Assembly: GCA_004556965.1 (NCBI GenBank)
Contig: SFFE01000001.1
Span: 124,001-188,000, forward strand
DNA from: Clostridiales bacterium
GTDB lineage: Bacteria; Bacillota; Clostridia; Oscillospirales; Oscillospiraceae
DNA: 64,000 nt
Direction of reading: 5' to 3'
Below are positions 49,012-56,344 of the stretch, piece after piece; within the stretch, counting starts at the first letter, position 1, and the number at the start of each line of letters is the position of its first letter. The translations under genes were made by a program, and so were the position numbers. A model generated the notes under the pieces. The model was not told the DNA's origin and did no database searches. It saw only the letters and a program-made list of their open reading frames with translations.

Positions 49012-50064
49012 TCACGTGAGTGACATGGCGCCGCACAGCCGCATGAAAACGGTCGCGGCCTCGGCGCGCGTGGCGCTGTTGCGCGGATGGAAGCAGCCGG
49101 TTTCATCACCGCGGAGAATGCCGGTTTGCCGCATCAGCTCCACGCCTGCTTCCGCCCAGCCGGAAACCGAGGACTGATCCTGAAACACGGCGGGCGTGAC
49201 GCAAATCTGCGACAGGGTCAGGCCCGTGTACGCAGCATAGCGGGCAATGAAAGTCGCCATCTGCTCGCGCGTGACGGGCGCGTCCGGCTCAAATTGATTG
49301 TCGCCCATTCCCGTGACGATTCCGGCCTGCACACCCCATTCAACATAGGGGGAATACCACTGTCCCGCCGGCGTATCCGAAAAGGATGAGCCGGGATAGC
49401 CGGACTCGTCCACGCCGGAGAGACGGCCGAGCATGGTGACGAACATCGCACGGCTGAGCGTATACGAGGGATAAAACGCCATATCGCCCATGCCGAGCAT
49501 CAGCGCATGTGTGGTGACATAGTCCACGGCACTGCCGTACCACAGTGTGGGCGTCACGTCCAGAAAGCGGCTGACGATGGCCGTTCCGGACATCATCAGG
49601 GCGGTCTCCTGCGCGGTACAGGTCAGCACGGCGGAGAGATCCTCGCACGCAATATAACGGTGGTATGCCTCCACGTTTCCGGAGGAGACGGTCTGACCCG
49701 TCGTGGCGTCCACCAGCATACCGCTCTGGATGCGGACGGTGGCGCTGCCGCCGGTCAGCGTGACGAAATCGCCGGTCTTCAGGGCGACCGAAGCGCCGGA
49801 GGGCAGTGTTTCCATCCGGACGCCGTTGTTTGCGGTGACGGAAAGAATGCGGTTTGCCTCGACCCTTGCGCTGCGCTGCGCCGCGCGGATTGCAGTGTCT
49901 GCCGCGGAAACGGCAGTCTGCACCTGTTCCTCCGACCAGGCGGAGAGATAGCTTCTGGACAGCAGCGGATCATCCGCCGTGCCGGCGCTGGCCGCGAACG
50001 CGGAGCAGACGCTGCACAGCAGCACAAGCGCCATTGCAAGGGCGATCAGTCGCTTCGATTTCAA
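49012..50064 (-). CDS. Secreted protein with C-terminal SLH domains
   Basis: A 350-residue exported protein. The signal peptide is LIALAMALVLLCSVCSAFA; the middle (about residues 50-130) is a beta-rich region with LPSGASVALKTGDFVTLTGG that I cannot assign; the C-terminal half carries about three S-layer-homology motifs (LGMGDMAFYPSYTLSRAMFV, VTGMGDNQFEPDAPVTREQM, LRGDETGCFHPRNSATRAEA), which bind pyruvylated wall polymers. The start is TTG at 50064 with AGGAGG upstream. It probably has a structural or wall-associated role. Confidence 0.85.
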   Translation of the reverse strand: MKSKRLIALAMALVLLCSVCSAFAASAGTADDPLLSRSYLSAWSEEQVQTAVSAADTAIRAAQRSARVEANRILSVTANNGVRMETLPSGASVALKTGDFVTLTGGSATVRIQSGMLVDATTGQTVSSGNVEAYHRYIACEDLSAVLTCTAQETALMMSGTAIVSRFLDVTPTLWYGSAVDYVTTHALMLGMGDMAFYPSYTLSRAMFVTMLGRLSGVDESGYPGSSFSDTPAGQWYSPYVEWGVQAGIVTGMGDNQFEPDAPVTREQMATFIARYAAYTGLTLSQICVTPAVFQDQSSVSGWAEAGVELMRQTGILRGDETGCFHPRNSATRAEAATVFMRLCGAMSLT

Positions 50065-50087
50065 GGTGGCCTCCTTTGGCCGCGCGG

Positions 50088-50759
50088 TTACGCTTTCTTC
50101 GCGCGCGCTGCGCGGGCTTCCGCCTCGTCCAGACTCTCGGACAGATAATATCCCAGAGCCAGCAGGCTGTCAGAGAAGTGGATGTTTTCGATGATGGGAT
50201 CGGCGTCCTGAATCTGAAGCTCCGTGTTGGTGAAGTTCCAGATAGAGTGTACGCCGAGCGCTGAGATCTCGTTGGCGACGGCGTTTGCCATGCTTTTCGG
50301 TACGCAGAGGACTGCGACGTCCGGCTTAAGCTCGGCGAGAATGCTGTCGAGATCAGTGAAGTCGTGGACGGTGATGCCGTGCATCTCCTGCCCGATGAGT
50401 TCGGGGTTGACGTCGAATGCGGCCTTGAGCGTGAAGCCGTACTGCTCGAAGCAGAAATTCTCGATCAGTGCGCGGCCGATGTTGCCGACGCCGACGAGCA
50501 CAGCGGTATATTGACGATCCATGCCGAGAATCTTGGCGACCTCGCCGCGCAGCGCAACGACGTTATAACCATAGCCCTGCTGGCCGAATTCGCCGAAGCA
50601 GCTGAAGTCCTGCCGGATCTGCGACGGGGTCAAGCCCATCTGGCGGCCCAGCTCACCAGAAGAGATGCGCTCCACCCCGGCTGCATTGAGATCGTCCAGC
50701 TTCCGAAGATATCTGGGCATTCTTCTGATGACGTTGTTTGATACTTTGATGCGTTTCAC
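50088..50759 (-). CDS. rex: Redox-sensing transcriptional repressor Rex
   Basis: A 223-residue repressor that senses NADH/NAD+ and controls fermentation and respiration genes. The winged-helix N terminus contains RMPRYLRKLDDL and SSGELGRQMGLTPSQIRQDF, followed by the Rossmann fold VLVGVGNIGRALIEN and a domain-swapped C-terminal helix. The start is GTG at 50759 after ATAGGAGG. It has its own promoter at 50849-50877. No clear Rex operator (TTGTTAA-type) was found in its own leader. Confidence 0.94.
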   Translation of the reverse strand: MKRIKVSNNVIRRMPRYLRKLDDLNAAGVERISSGELGRQMGLTPSQIRQDFSCFGEFGQQGYGYNVVALRGEVAKILGMDRQYTAVLVGVGNIGRALIENFCFEQYGFTLKAAFDVNPELIGQEMHGITVHDFTDLDSILAELKPDVAVLCVPKSMANAVANEISALGVHSIWNFTNTELQIQDADPIIENIHFSDSLLALGYYLSESLDEAEARAARAKKA

Positions 50760-50848
50760 TTTATCCTCCTATGGCCGGACGACCGGCCAAACCAACTGAA
50801 ATTGCTGCAAATATCTATTTCTTTCATTTGCACACTATAAACGATGGT

Positions 50849-50877
50849 ATTATATCACAGTTATTTTCTTGTTTCAA
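50849..50877 (-). promoter_or_regulatory. Promoter of rex
   Basis: Minus strand TTGAAA (50877-50872), 17-bp spacer, TATAAT (50854-50849). Confidence 0.8.
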
Positions 50878-50921
50878 GAGAAAGCGGAAATTCCTTGTTG
50901 AAAAAATAGCAAAAATTAAAG

Positions 50922-50962
50922 AAAAAAGTAGGCTCTGCATCAGCGCATTGCCCACTTTTTTC
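50922..50962. terminator. Terminator of the anti-sigma operon
   Basis: AAAAAAGTAGGC and GCCCACTTTTTT around a loop of about 16 nt; A/T runs on both sides. It ends the minus-strand operon at 50986-54929. Confidence 0.7.
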
Positions 50963-50985
50963 GATTTTCGGCCGTTTTTCCGCGA

Positions 50986-51918
50986 TCAGCCGTCCTGCAG
51001 ATTCAGGAGTTGGCGGAACGCGTCGGCGGCGTCTTTGGTCAGATAATACGGCCCGTCCTCACCGGTGCGGAAGACAATATCGCTTCCGATGAGCCAGACG
51101 GTGCACGTGCGCTGCGCGCCGTTAGCATCCGTATCCTGCAAAACGCAGACGGGTTCTGTCCCGTTCGGGACGGGATCCGTTTCCTTCGTGCAGATGAGCA
51201 GCTCCGAAAGCCGGCGGATATCGTCCGGATCGGTGATCCTGCGTTCTGCGCCGTCTTCCGCAGAGAGGCCGGAGGCCTCCGGAACGGTGAACACAACGCA
51301 ATCCGTGTTGTCCGGCACGGCGGAAAGAGAATTGTCCGGATTCGGCGTTGCCGGGCGGCTGGATGTGGTGTGCTCCGGCGCAGGGGAAACGACGGTTTTG
51401 TCGTTGGAGGCGTTGGACAGCGTGGTGTCCCCGGAGGAGGGCTTGCCGCCGGAGGGACCGAAAAGCGCAACGGCGCCGACGATCAGCACAAGACATGCGG
51501 CAATCGTCCCGATGGGAACCAGCGGAGAAATCCGCCCCCTTTTCCGTTTCGGCGCTTTGGACTCCGGCGCAGTTTGACGCGGCATTTGCTGCACGGTCTG
51601 CTTCGGCTGACGAGCCGGCCGGGGCGCTTTGCGCGCCGGCTGCGGCGCAGGACGGCGGACAGGCTGCTGCCTGACCTGCGGCGCGGCGGAGACGGGCGGC
51701 GCTGCATGGACCTGCTGCATGATGTGCGCAGTCAGATCGGCGGGCGGCTCGACGGCTGCGTCAGAAATGGCGGCGGAAACGCCGCGGAAAGCGGTATACA
51801 TCCGTCTGCATTCCGGACAGGTGCGGACATGCTCGGCCAATGTGCGCTGCTCGGCTGTATTTAATTCACCGTCCATCAGGGCGCTGATCTGCTCCTGATA
51901 CCGGTCACAGGGCGTCAT
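50986..51918 (-). CDS. Anti-sigma factor with zinc-finger domain
   Basis: A 310-residue membrane anti-sigma factor, cognate to the sigma factor whose end it overlaps by 4 nt. The N-terminal anti-sigma zinc finger has His30, Cys34 and Cys37 (LAEHVRTCPECRRMY). A Pro/Arg/Gln-rich linker is followed by one membrane helix (PIGTIAACLVLIVGAVALFG) and an extracellular domain of about 155 residues that starts with a Ser/Thr/Pro-rich stretch. Regulated proteolysis of the outer part would release the sigma factor in such systems; the signal is unknown. ATG at 51918 follows AGGAGGTG. Confidence 0.85.
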   Translation of the reverse strand: MTPCDRYQEQISALMDGELNTAEQRTLAEHVRTCPECRRMYTAFRGVSAAISDAAVEPPADLTAHIMQQVHAAPPVSAAPQVRQQPVRRPAPQPARKAPRPARQPKQTVQQMPRQTAPESKAPKRKRGRISPLVPIGTIAACLVLIVGAVALFGPSGGKPSSGDTTLSNASNDKTVVSPAPEHTTSSRPATPNPDNSLSAVPDNTDCVVFTVPEASGLSAEDGAERRITDPDDIRRLSELLICTKETDPVPNGTEPVCVLQDTDANGAQRTCTVWLIGSDIVFRTGEDGPYYLTKDAADAFRQLLNLQDG

Positions 51919-52535
51919 GTCTTCGCACCTCCTTTCATGTTGTTTGACGGAAAGCTGTCGGGAAGGTTCCCGTCCTTCCGAAGAAAATCGCACAGCTTTT
52001 TTCGCGCGCGGAACAGCCGCGATTTTACCGTGCCCTCCTCCAGACGGAGCACCTGCCCGATCTCGGCGTAAGACAGGCCGCTCAGCTCGCGCAGCATCAG
52101 AATGCGGCGGTAATCCTCCGGCAGGGAGGCAAGCCCGCGCTGCACGGCGCGGCGCAGCTCCGCCCGCTCCAGCGACTGCACGGGGTCGAAGCGGTCGTCC
52201 GCCACGTCCAGCTCCTGCGGCTCCTCGTCTTCGTCTGCCGCGGTGAGCGAGACGGTGGGACGGCGACCGCGGCTGCGCAGAAAGTCGATGCAGATATTCG
52301 TCGTCAGCCGGTAGAGCCACACGGAAAACTTGCTGTCGCCCCGGAAGCTGCCAAGCGAGCGGTAGGCGCGCAAAAACGCCTCCTGCGTCATATCCGCTGC
52401 GTCCTCCTCGTTGCCGACGGTGCGCAGTGCGAGATTATAGACCTGTTTTTGATATGCCGTCACCAGCGCCTCAAATGCGTCGGTATCTCCGGCGCAGACC
52501 CGGCGGATGACGGCATATTCTTCTTCTCTCGTCAT
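51915..52535 (-). CDS. ECF-type RNA polymerase sigma factor
   Basis: A 206-residue group IV sigma factor. Region 2 is FEALVTAYQKQVYNLALRTV and DAADMTQEAFLRAYRSL, followed by SKFSVWLYRLTTNICIDFLR; region 4 is LRELSGLSYAEIGQVLRLEE with GTVKSRLFRARKKL. It resembles the SigW/RpoE-like group paired with zinc-finger anti-sigma factors. The start at 52535 overlaps dusB by 4 nt; longer frames are shadows. Target promoters cannot be listed from this window. Confidence 0.92.
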   Translation of the reverse strand: MTREEEYAVIRRVCAGDTDAFEALVTAYQKQVYNLALRTVGNEEDAADMTQEAFLRAYRSLGSFRGDSKFSVWLYRLTTNICIDFLRSRGRRPTVSLTAADEDEEPQELDVADDRFDPVQSLERAELRRAVQRGLASLPEDYRRILMLRELSGLSYAEIGQVLRLEEGTVKSRLFRARKKLCDFLRKDGNLPDSFPSNNMKGGAKT

Positions 52536-53536
52536 TGCGAATCCCTTTCTGCGGGAAGTGGCGCGTCCCGCAAATCGCGCTGCATGTCTTTGGCAATCTG
52601 CCGCAGCTCGTCCAGCGTGCTCACATGCACGATCTGCTGTTTGTAATACCCGGCGTGCGGCACGCCGCGCAGATACCAGCAAAACTGGCTGCGCGCCTCC
52701 AGACAGGCGAGCCGTTCGCCTTTCTGTTCCGCCGCGGCTTCAATCTGCTGTACGGCGGTGTCGATGCGTGCGCGCAGCGGCGGCAGCTCCGGCTCCGGAA
52801 GCCCCGCGATGGCGGCGTTTCCGCGCGCGAACAGCCATGGGTCGCCGAACGCGCCGCGGCCGACCATGGCGAGGTCGGCGCCGGTGTAGCGCAGGATGTG
52901 TGCGGCGTCCACGCCGGAGAAAATGTCCCCATTTGCGATGACCGGGATGGTCACCGCCCGCTTCACGTCGCGGATCACGTCCCAGTCCGCGCGGCCGGAA
53001 TACATCTGCACACGCGTGCGGCCGTGCACGGCGACGGCCGCCGCGCCCGCCTGCTCGCACACCCGGGCAAACTCCACGGCGTTGAGATTGCCGCCGTCCC
53101 AGCCCTTGCGGAATTTCACCGTGACGGGCACGTCCACCGCCTGCACGACGGCTTCGATGATGCGCCCGGCCAGCTCCGGGTCGCGCATGAGCGCGCTGCC
53201 GTCGCCGCTGCGGATGACCTTGCCCACCGGGCAGCCCATGTTGATGTCCAGAATGTCCGCGCCGGAGAGCGCCAGCGCCATGGGCGCGGCCTCTGCCATG
53301 ACCTCCGGCTCGTGGCCGAAGATCTGCGCGGCGGCGGGGTGCTCGTCCTCCGGCATCCAGAGTAGGCTTTTCGTCTTTTCATCCTTATAGACCAGCGCTT
53401 TTGCGCTGACCATCTCCGTGCAGGTGAGCGCCGCGCCCTGCGCGCGGCAGACGGCGCGGAACGCCGCATCCGTCACGCCCGCCATCGGCGCGAGCGTCAG
53501 CTTTCCTGCGATCTCGACGTTTCCGATCTTCACCAT
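52532..53536 (-). CDS. dusB: tRNA-dihydrouridine synthase
   Basis: A 334-residue FMN enzyme that reduces uridine to dihydrouridine in tRNA D-loops. It has the TIM-barrel start KLTLAPMAGVTDAAFRAVCR, the NMGCPVGKV catalytic Cys motif, KFRKGWD, VHGRTRVQMYSG and IANGDIFSG. It belongs to the DusB group by overall pattern. Overlaps of 4 nt with the sigma gene and 7 nt with xth place it in the middle of a five-gene operon. Confidence 0.93.
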   Translation of the reverse strand: MVKIGNVEIAGKLTLAPMAGVTDAAFRAVCRAQGAALTCTEMVSAKALVYKDEKTKSLLWMPEDEHPAAAQIFGHEPEVMAEAAPMALALSGADILDINMGCPVGKVIRSGDGSALMRDPELAGRIIEAVVQAVDVPVTVKFRKGWDGGNLNAVEFARVCEQAGAAAVAVHGRTRVQMYSGRADWDVIRDVKRAVTIPVIANGDIFSGVDAAHILRYTGADLAMVGRGAFGDPWLFARGNAAIAGLPEPELPPLRARIDTAVQQIEAAAEQKGERLACLEARSQFCWYLRGVPHAGYYKQQIVHVSTLDELRQIAKDMQRDLRDAPLPAERDSQ

Positions 53537-54285
53537 GCCAGATCAAGCCCCACGGGGCAGTGGTCGCTGCCAGTGATCTCCGGGCAGATGTACGCTTTCT
53601 CAATGCGGTCCCGCAGTCGGTCGGAGCAGAGAAAATAGTCAATGCGCCATCCGGCATTGTTGGCCCGCGCGTTGAAGCGGTAGCTCCACCACGAGTACGC
53701 GCCCTCCAGATCGGGGTAGAGGAAGCGGAACGTATCGGTCATACCGGCCTCCAGAAGCTGCGTGAACTTTTCGCGCTCTTCGTTGGAGAAGCCGGGGTTG
53801 CCCATGTTCGGTTTCGGATTTTTCAGGTCGATCTCCTCGTGCGCAACGTTGAAATCGCCGCAGACGATGACGGGTTTCATCCGGTCGAGCGTCTGGATGT
53901 GCGCGCGGAAATCGTCGTCCCACTGCATCCGGTAGTCGAGCCGGCGCAGGCCGTCCTGCGCGTTCGGGGTATAGACGCAGACGAGGAAAAATTCCGGATA
54001 TTCCAGCGTGATGACGCGCCCCTCGGTGTCGTGCTCCGGCACGCCGAGGTTGTAGGTCACCGACAGCGGCGTGTGCTTCGTGAACACCGCTGTGCCGGAG
54101 TAGCCCTTTTTCTCCGCGCTGCACCAGAACTGCTCGTAGCCGGGCAGGTCAAGCTCGATCTGGCCGGGCTGCAGTTTCGTCTCCTGCAGGCAGAAAAAGT
54201 CCGCGTCCAGCGCCCAGAAGGTCTCCTCAAAGCCCTTCTTTACACAGGCGCGCAGTCCGTTGACGTTCCAGGATATCAGTCGCAT
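53530..54285 (-). CDS. xth: Exodeoxyribonuclease III
   Basis: A 251-residue AP endonuclease/3'-exonuclease of base-excision repair. Motifs are LISWNVNGLRACVKKG, LQETKLQPGQ, VCVYTPNAQDGLRRLDYR, CGDFNVAHEEIDL, YSWWSYRFNARANNAGWRID and the final SDHCPVGLDL, covering all catalytic residues of the EEP superfamily. It overlaps trmB by 10 nt. Confidence 0.95.
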   Translation of the reverse strand: MRLISWNVNGLRACVKKGFEETFWALDADFFCLQETKLQPGQIELDLPGYEQFWCSAEKKGYSGTAVFTKHTPLSVTYNLGVPEHDTEGRVITLEYPEFFLVCVYTPNAQDGLRRLDYRMQWDDDFRAHIQTLDRMKPVIVCGDFNVAHEEIDLKNPKPNMGNPGFSNEEREKFTQLLEAGMTDTFRFLYPDLEGAYSWWSYRFNARANNAGWRIDYFLCSDRLRDRIEKAYICPEITGSDHCPVGLDLAW

Positions 54286-54929
54286 TTCGTGTCCTCCGTT
54301 TTCACCGCCACACAGCGGTTGATGGAAATGCCCTGCTCGTAAAACTTCGCTTCATAGTCGGTCATCACGCCGACGGGGCCGTTCGCGTGCAGGTCGCGCG
54401 TCACGTCCTTCAGCAGCCAGCCCTCGCTTTCAAACTGCTCCAGCGACCACTCGAAGAGCGGATTATTGTCGGATTTGAACCAGATCTCGCCGCCCACCGG
54501 CAGGAGGTTTGCGTACAGCGAAAGAAAGGCCGGGTAGGTGAGGCGGCGCTTGTGCTGCCGGGACTTTTTCCATGGGTCGGGGAAGTTGATATAGATGCGC
54601 GCCACCTCGCCGGGCGCGAACAGTTCGAGCAGGTTTGCGGCATCCCGGTCAAGGAACCGCACGTTTTGCAGCTCGCGCGCGGTCACGCGTTCCATGCCGA
54701 CGACCATGGCGTCCGGCACCTTTTCAAGGGCTGCGAGGAAGATGTCGGGGTTTTGCGCGGCGGTGTCGGCGGTGAACCGCCCCTTGCCGCAGCCGATTTC
54801 CAAGTGCAGCTCACGGTAGCCGGGGAAGGTGTTCAGCCAGCGCCCGCGCAGCGCTTCTGGTTCGTTGATCAATACGCCCGCGCAGCGCTCCATCCGGGGA
54901 ACGAGATTGGGCTTTTTCCGCATTCTCAT
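54276..54929 (-). CDS. trmB: tRNA (guanine46-N7)-methyltransferase
   Basis: A 217-residue methyltransferase that forms m7G46 in tRNA. SAM-binding segment HLEIGCGKGRFTADTA, the INFPDPWKKSRQHKRRLTYP motif and the C-terminal VMTDYEAKFYEQG are diagnostic. First gene of the minus-strand operon trmB-xth-dusB-sigma-anti-sigma, transcribed from the promoter at 54981-55009. GGAGAGC precedes the ATG. Confidence 0.95.
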   Translation of the reverse strand: MRMRKKPNLVPRMERCAGVLINEPEALRGRWLNTFPGYRELHLEIGCGKGRFTADTAAQNPDIFLAALEKVPDAMVVGMERVTARELQNVRFLDRDAANLLELFAPGEVARIYINFPDPWKKSRQHKRRLTYPAFLSLYANLLPVGGEIWFKSDNNPLFEWSLEQFESEGWLLKDVTRDLHANGPVGVMTDYEAKFYEQGISINRCVAVKTEDTKCD

Positions 54930-54980
54930 GCTTTTGCTCTCCTGTGTGATTTCAAGTTGAATCTATTTTACCAAATAAAA

Positions 54981-55009
54981 ATAATACCACAACGCCCTCC
55001 AAACATCAA
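54981..55009 (-). promoter_or_regulatory. Promoter of the trmB operon
   Basis: Minus strand TTGATG (55009-55004), 17-bp spacer, TATTAT (54986-54981). It diverges from the tRNA-Pro promoter at 55024-55052. Confidence 0.65.
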
Positions 55010-55023
55010 TCGGGAAAAAAGCG

Positions 55024-55052
55024 TTGCAGTTCTTAAAAAATTGTGATAAAAT
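55024..55052 (+). promoter_or_regulatory. Promoter upstream of the tRNA-Pro locus
   Basis: TTGCAG (55024-55029), 17-bp spacer, TAAAAT (55047-55052). The degenerate tRNA copy begins 15 bp after it. Confidence 0.7.
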
Positions 55053-55066
55053 TTGCGTTGTCCTAT

Positions 55067-55116
55067 CCGGGACTAGAGCAGTTGGCAGCGCGGATGGTTT
55101 GGGAGAATACGCCCAG
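55067..55116 (+). pseudogene. Degenerate 5' part of a tRNA-Pro
   Basis: CCGGGAC then TAGAGCAGTTGGCAGCGC and GGTTTGGGAGAA align with the intact tRNA-Pro from its 5' end to just past the TTTGGGA anticodon loop, but the D and anticodon stems are disrupted and the T arm and acceptor 3' strand are absent. Confidence 0.65.
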
Positions 55117-55136
55117 CCGGATGAAAATCTGAATAA

Positions 55137-55212
55137 CCGGGTGTAGCGCAGTTGGTAGCGCGCCTGCTTTGGGAGCAGGATGCCGCAGGTTCGAATCCTG
55201 TCACTCGGACCA
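55137..55212 (+). tRNA. tRNA-Pro (TGG anticodon)
   Basis: Complete 76-nt cloverleaf with encoded CCA. Acceptor CCGGGTG pairs with CACTCGG (one G-U), D arm GCGC/GCGC, anticodon stem-loop CCTGC-TTTGGGA-GCAGG with anticodon TGG, T arm GCAGG-TTCGAAT-CCTGT. A terminator follows. Confidence 0.95.
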
Positions 55213-55216
55213 TAAC

Positions 55217-55263
55217 TGTTACCGTAAGCGATACCATGTATCGGCTGCGGTAACTTTTTTTAT
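55217..55263 (+). terminator. Terminator of tRNA-Pro
   Basis: GTTACCG pairs with CGGTAAC, with an inner CGATAC/GTATCG stem, followed by a T run. The next 170 bp hold no gene I can support. Confidence 0.85.
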
Positions 55264-55431
55264 GCCTATTATGCCTAAAACACGAATTTTCAAAGATTAT
55301 TATGTGATTTGAGGCAGTATTTGTTTCATGAGAATCAAATCCCGTCATAATAAGCAAGCCAACTTGCAGGCGGAACGTGTTTATTCGTGCAGTCGAAGAC
55401 AGCCATACGCATCGGGTTATCAAATTACCTG

Positions 55432-55460
55432 TTGCGTTTTACGTACGGGTATGTTATTGT
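55432..55460 (+). promoter_or_regulatory. Candidate promoter of the TetR gene
   Basis: TTGCGT (55432-55437), 17-bp spacer, TATTGT (55455-55460). Confidence 0.5.
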
Positions 55461-55461
55461 G

Positions 55462-55477
55462 GTGGCATGGATGCCAC
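55462..55477. promoter_or_regulatory. Palindromic TetR-type operator candidate
   Basis: GTGGCAT-GG-ATGCCAC, a perfect 16-bp inverted repeat placed immediately after the -10 box, where a repressor dimer would block transcription of its own gene. Confidence 0.6.
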
Positions 55478-55501
55478 TATACGATACACAAAGGAAGGAG
55501 T

Positions 55502-56203
55502 GTGATTGCAATCGCTACTGCAACTGAGAATTTGTCAACAAAAGAACGGATTTTAAGTGTTTGTGTTAAACTTTTTCTGGAGCAAGGATACAAAAAGACC
55601 ACAGTTTCGGATATTGTCCAGAAGGCCAATGTATCCAACAGCAGCTTTCAGCACTTTTTTCGTGCAAAGGACGGTGTTCTGACCGAACTCGTGCGCTTTA
55701 TGTTCGAGAATCAGTTCAACATGGCGCGCTCAGTAACTGATTCCAGCATGTCGCCAGTATATGTATACGCTGTAGAAACGGCAATTCAAATCACGCTGAC
55801 GGAGTTAAACGAAAACTTGAGGGAAATCTACCTGGAGGCTTATACCCACGAAGAAGCATTGGATTTTATCCAGCAGGCCACAGCAAAGGTACTATATCAC
55901 ATTTTTGGCCCCTATCAGCCGGATTTGACGGAGCACGATTTTTACATACTGGAGTTGGGCACATCAGGATTGATGCGCGGTTACATGGCACACCCATGTG
56001 ACAAAGAGCTGACGTTAGAGCAGAAGTTGCACAGCTTCCTTGCATCCAGCCTGCGAGTCTACCGGATGCCGGAGGCCGAAGTGCAGAAGATACTGACCTA
56101 TGTGATCAGCCTGGATATCCGCGCTATCGCTCAGAGGGTTTTAAAGGACCTTTTCAGAGCGCTTGCTATGCACTTCGATTTTCATCTGGATTACCAACCA
56201 TAG
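55502..56203 (+). CDS. TetR/AcrR-family transcriptional regulator
   Basis: A regulator of about 233 residues. The N-terminal helix-turn-helix reads TKERILSVCVKLFLEQGYKK, then TTVSDIVQKANVSNSSFQHF and FRAKDGVLTELV, the standard TetR order. The rest is a helical ligand/dimer domain. The start is uncertain: GTG at 55502 has AAGGAAGGAG almost adjacent, and TTG at 55532 is the alternative; earlier ATGs lie in the proposed promoter. It stands upstream of and co-directional with the giant SLH gene, its likely target. Confidence 0.88.
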   Translation: MIAIATATENLSTKERILSVCVKLFLEQGYKKTTVSDIVQKANVSNSSFQHFFRAKDGVLTELVRFMFENQFNMARSVTDSSMSPVYVYAVETAIQITLTELNENLREIYLEAYTHEEALDFIQQATAKVLYHIFGPYQPDLTEHDFYILELGTSGLMRGYMAHPCDKELTLEQKLHSFLASSLRVYRMPEAEVQKILTYVISLDIRAIAQRVLKDLFRALAMHFDFHLDYQP

Positions 56204-56344
56204 ATCAAGCTTTTGAAATATGAGAAATTTTCTCTGATACGATCATTTTATAGCGGACATTTATAACGGGGGTGGACAGCAGAATATAAAACAATAAACC
56301 AGTAGTTGACTGTACAAATCCAAACCATCTAAAAGGAGAAACAA

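Noticed and set aside
50760..50985. Rex operator in the rex leader or a small RNA gene
   Set aside because: No TTGTTAA-type palindrome is visible; the AT-rich stretch is explained by the rex promoter and the operon terminator.
55073..55423. Minus-strand frame with a VTGFEPAASCSQSRRATNC-type protein
   Set aside because: It is the antisense of tRNA-Pro, a well-known spurious annotation, not a gene.
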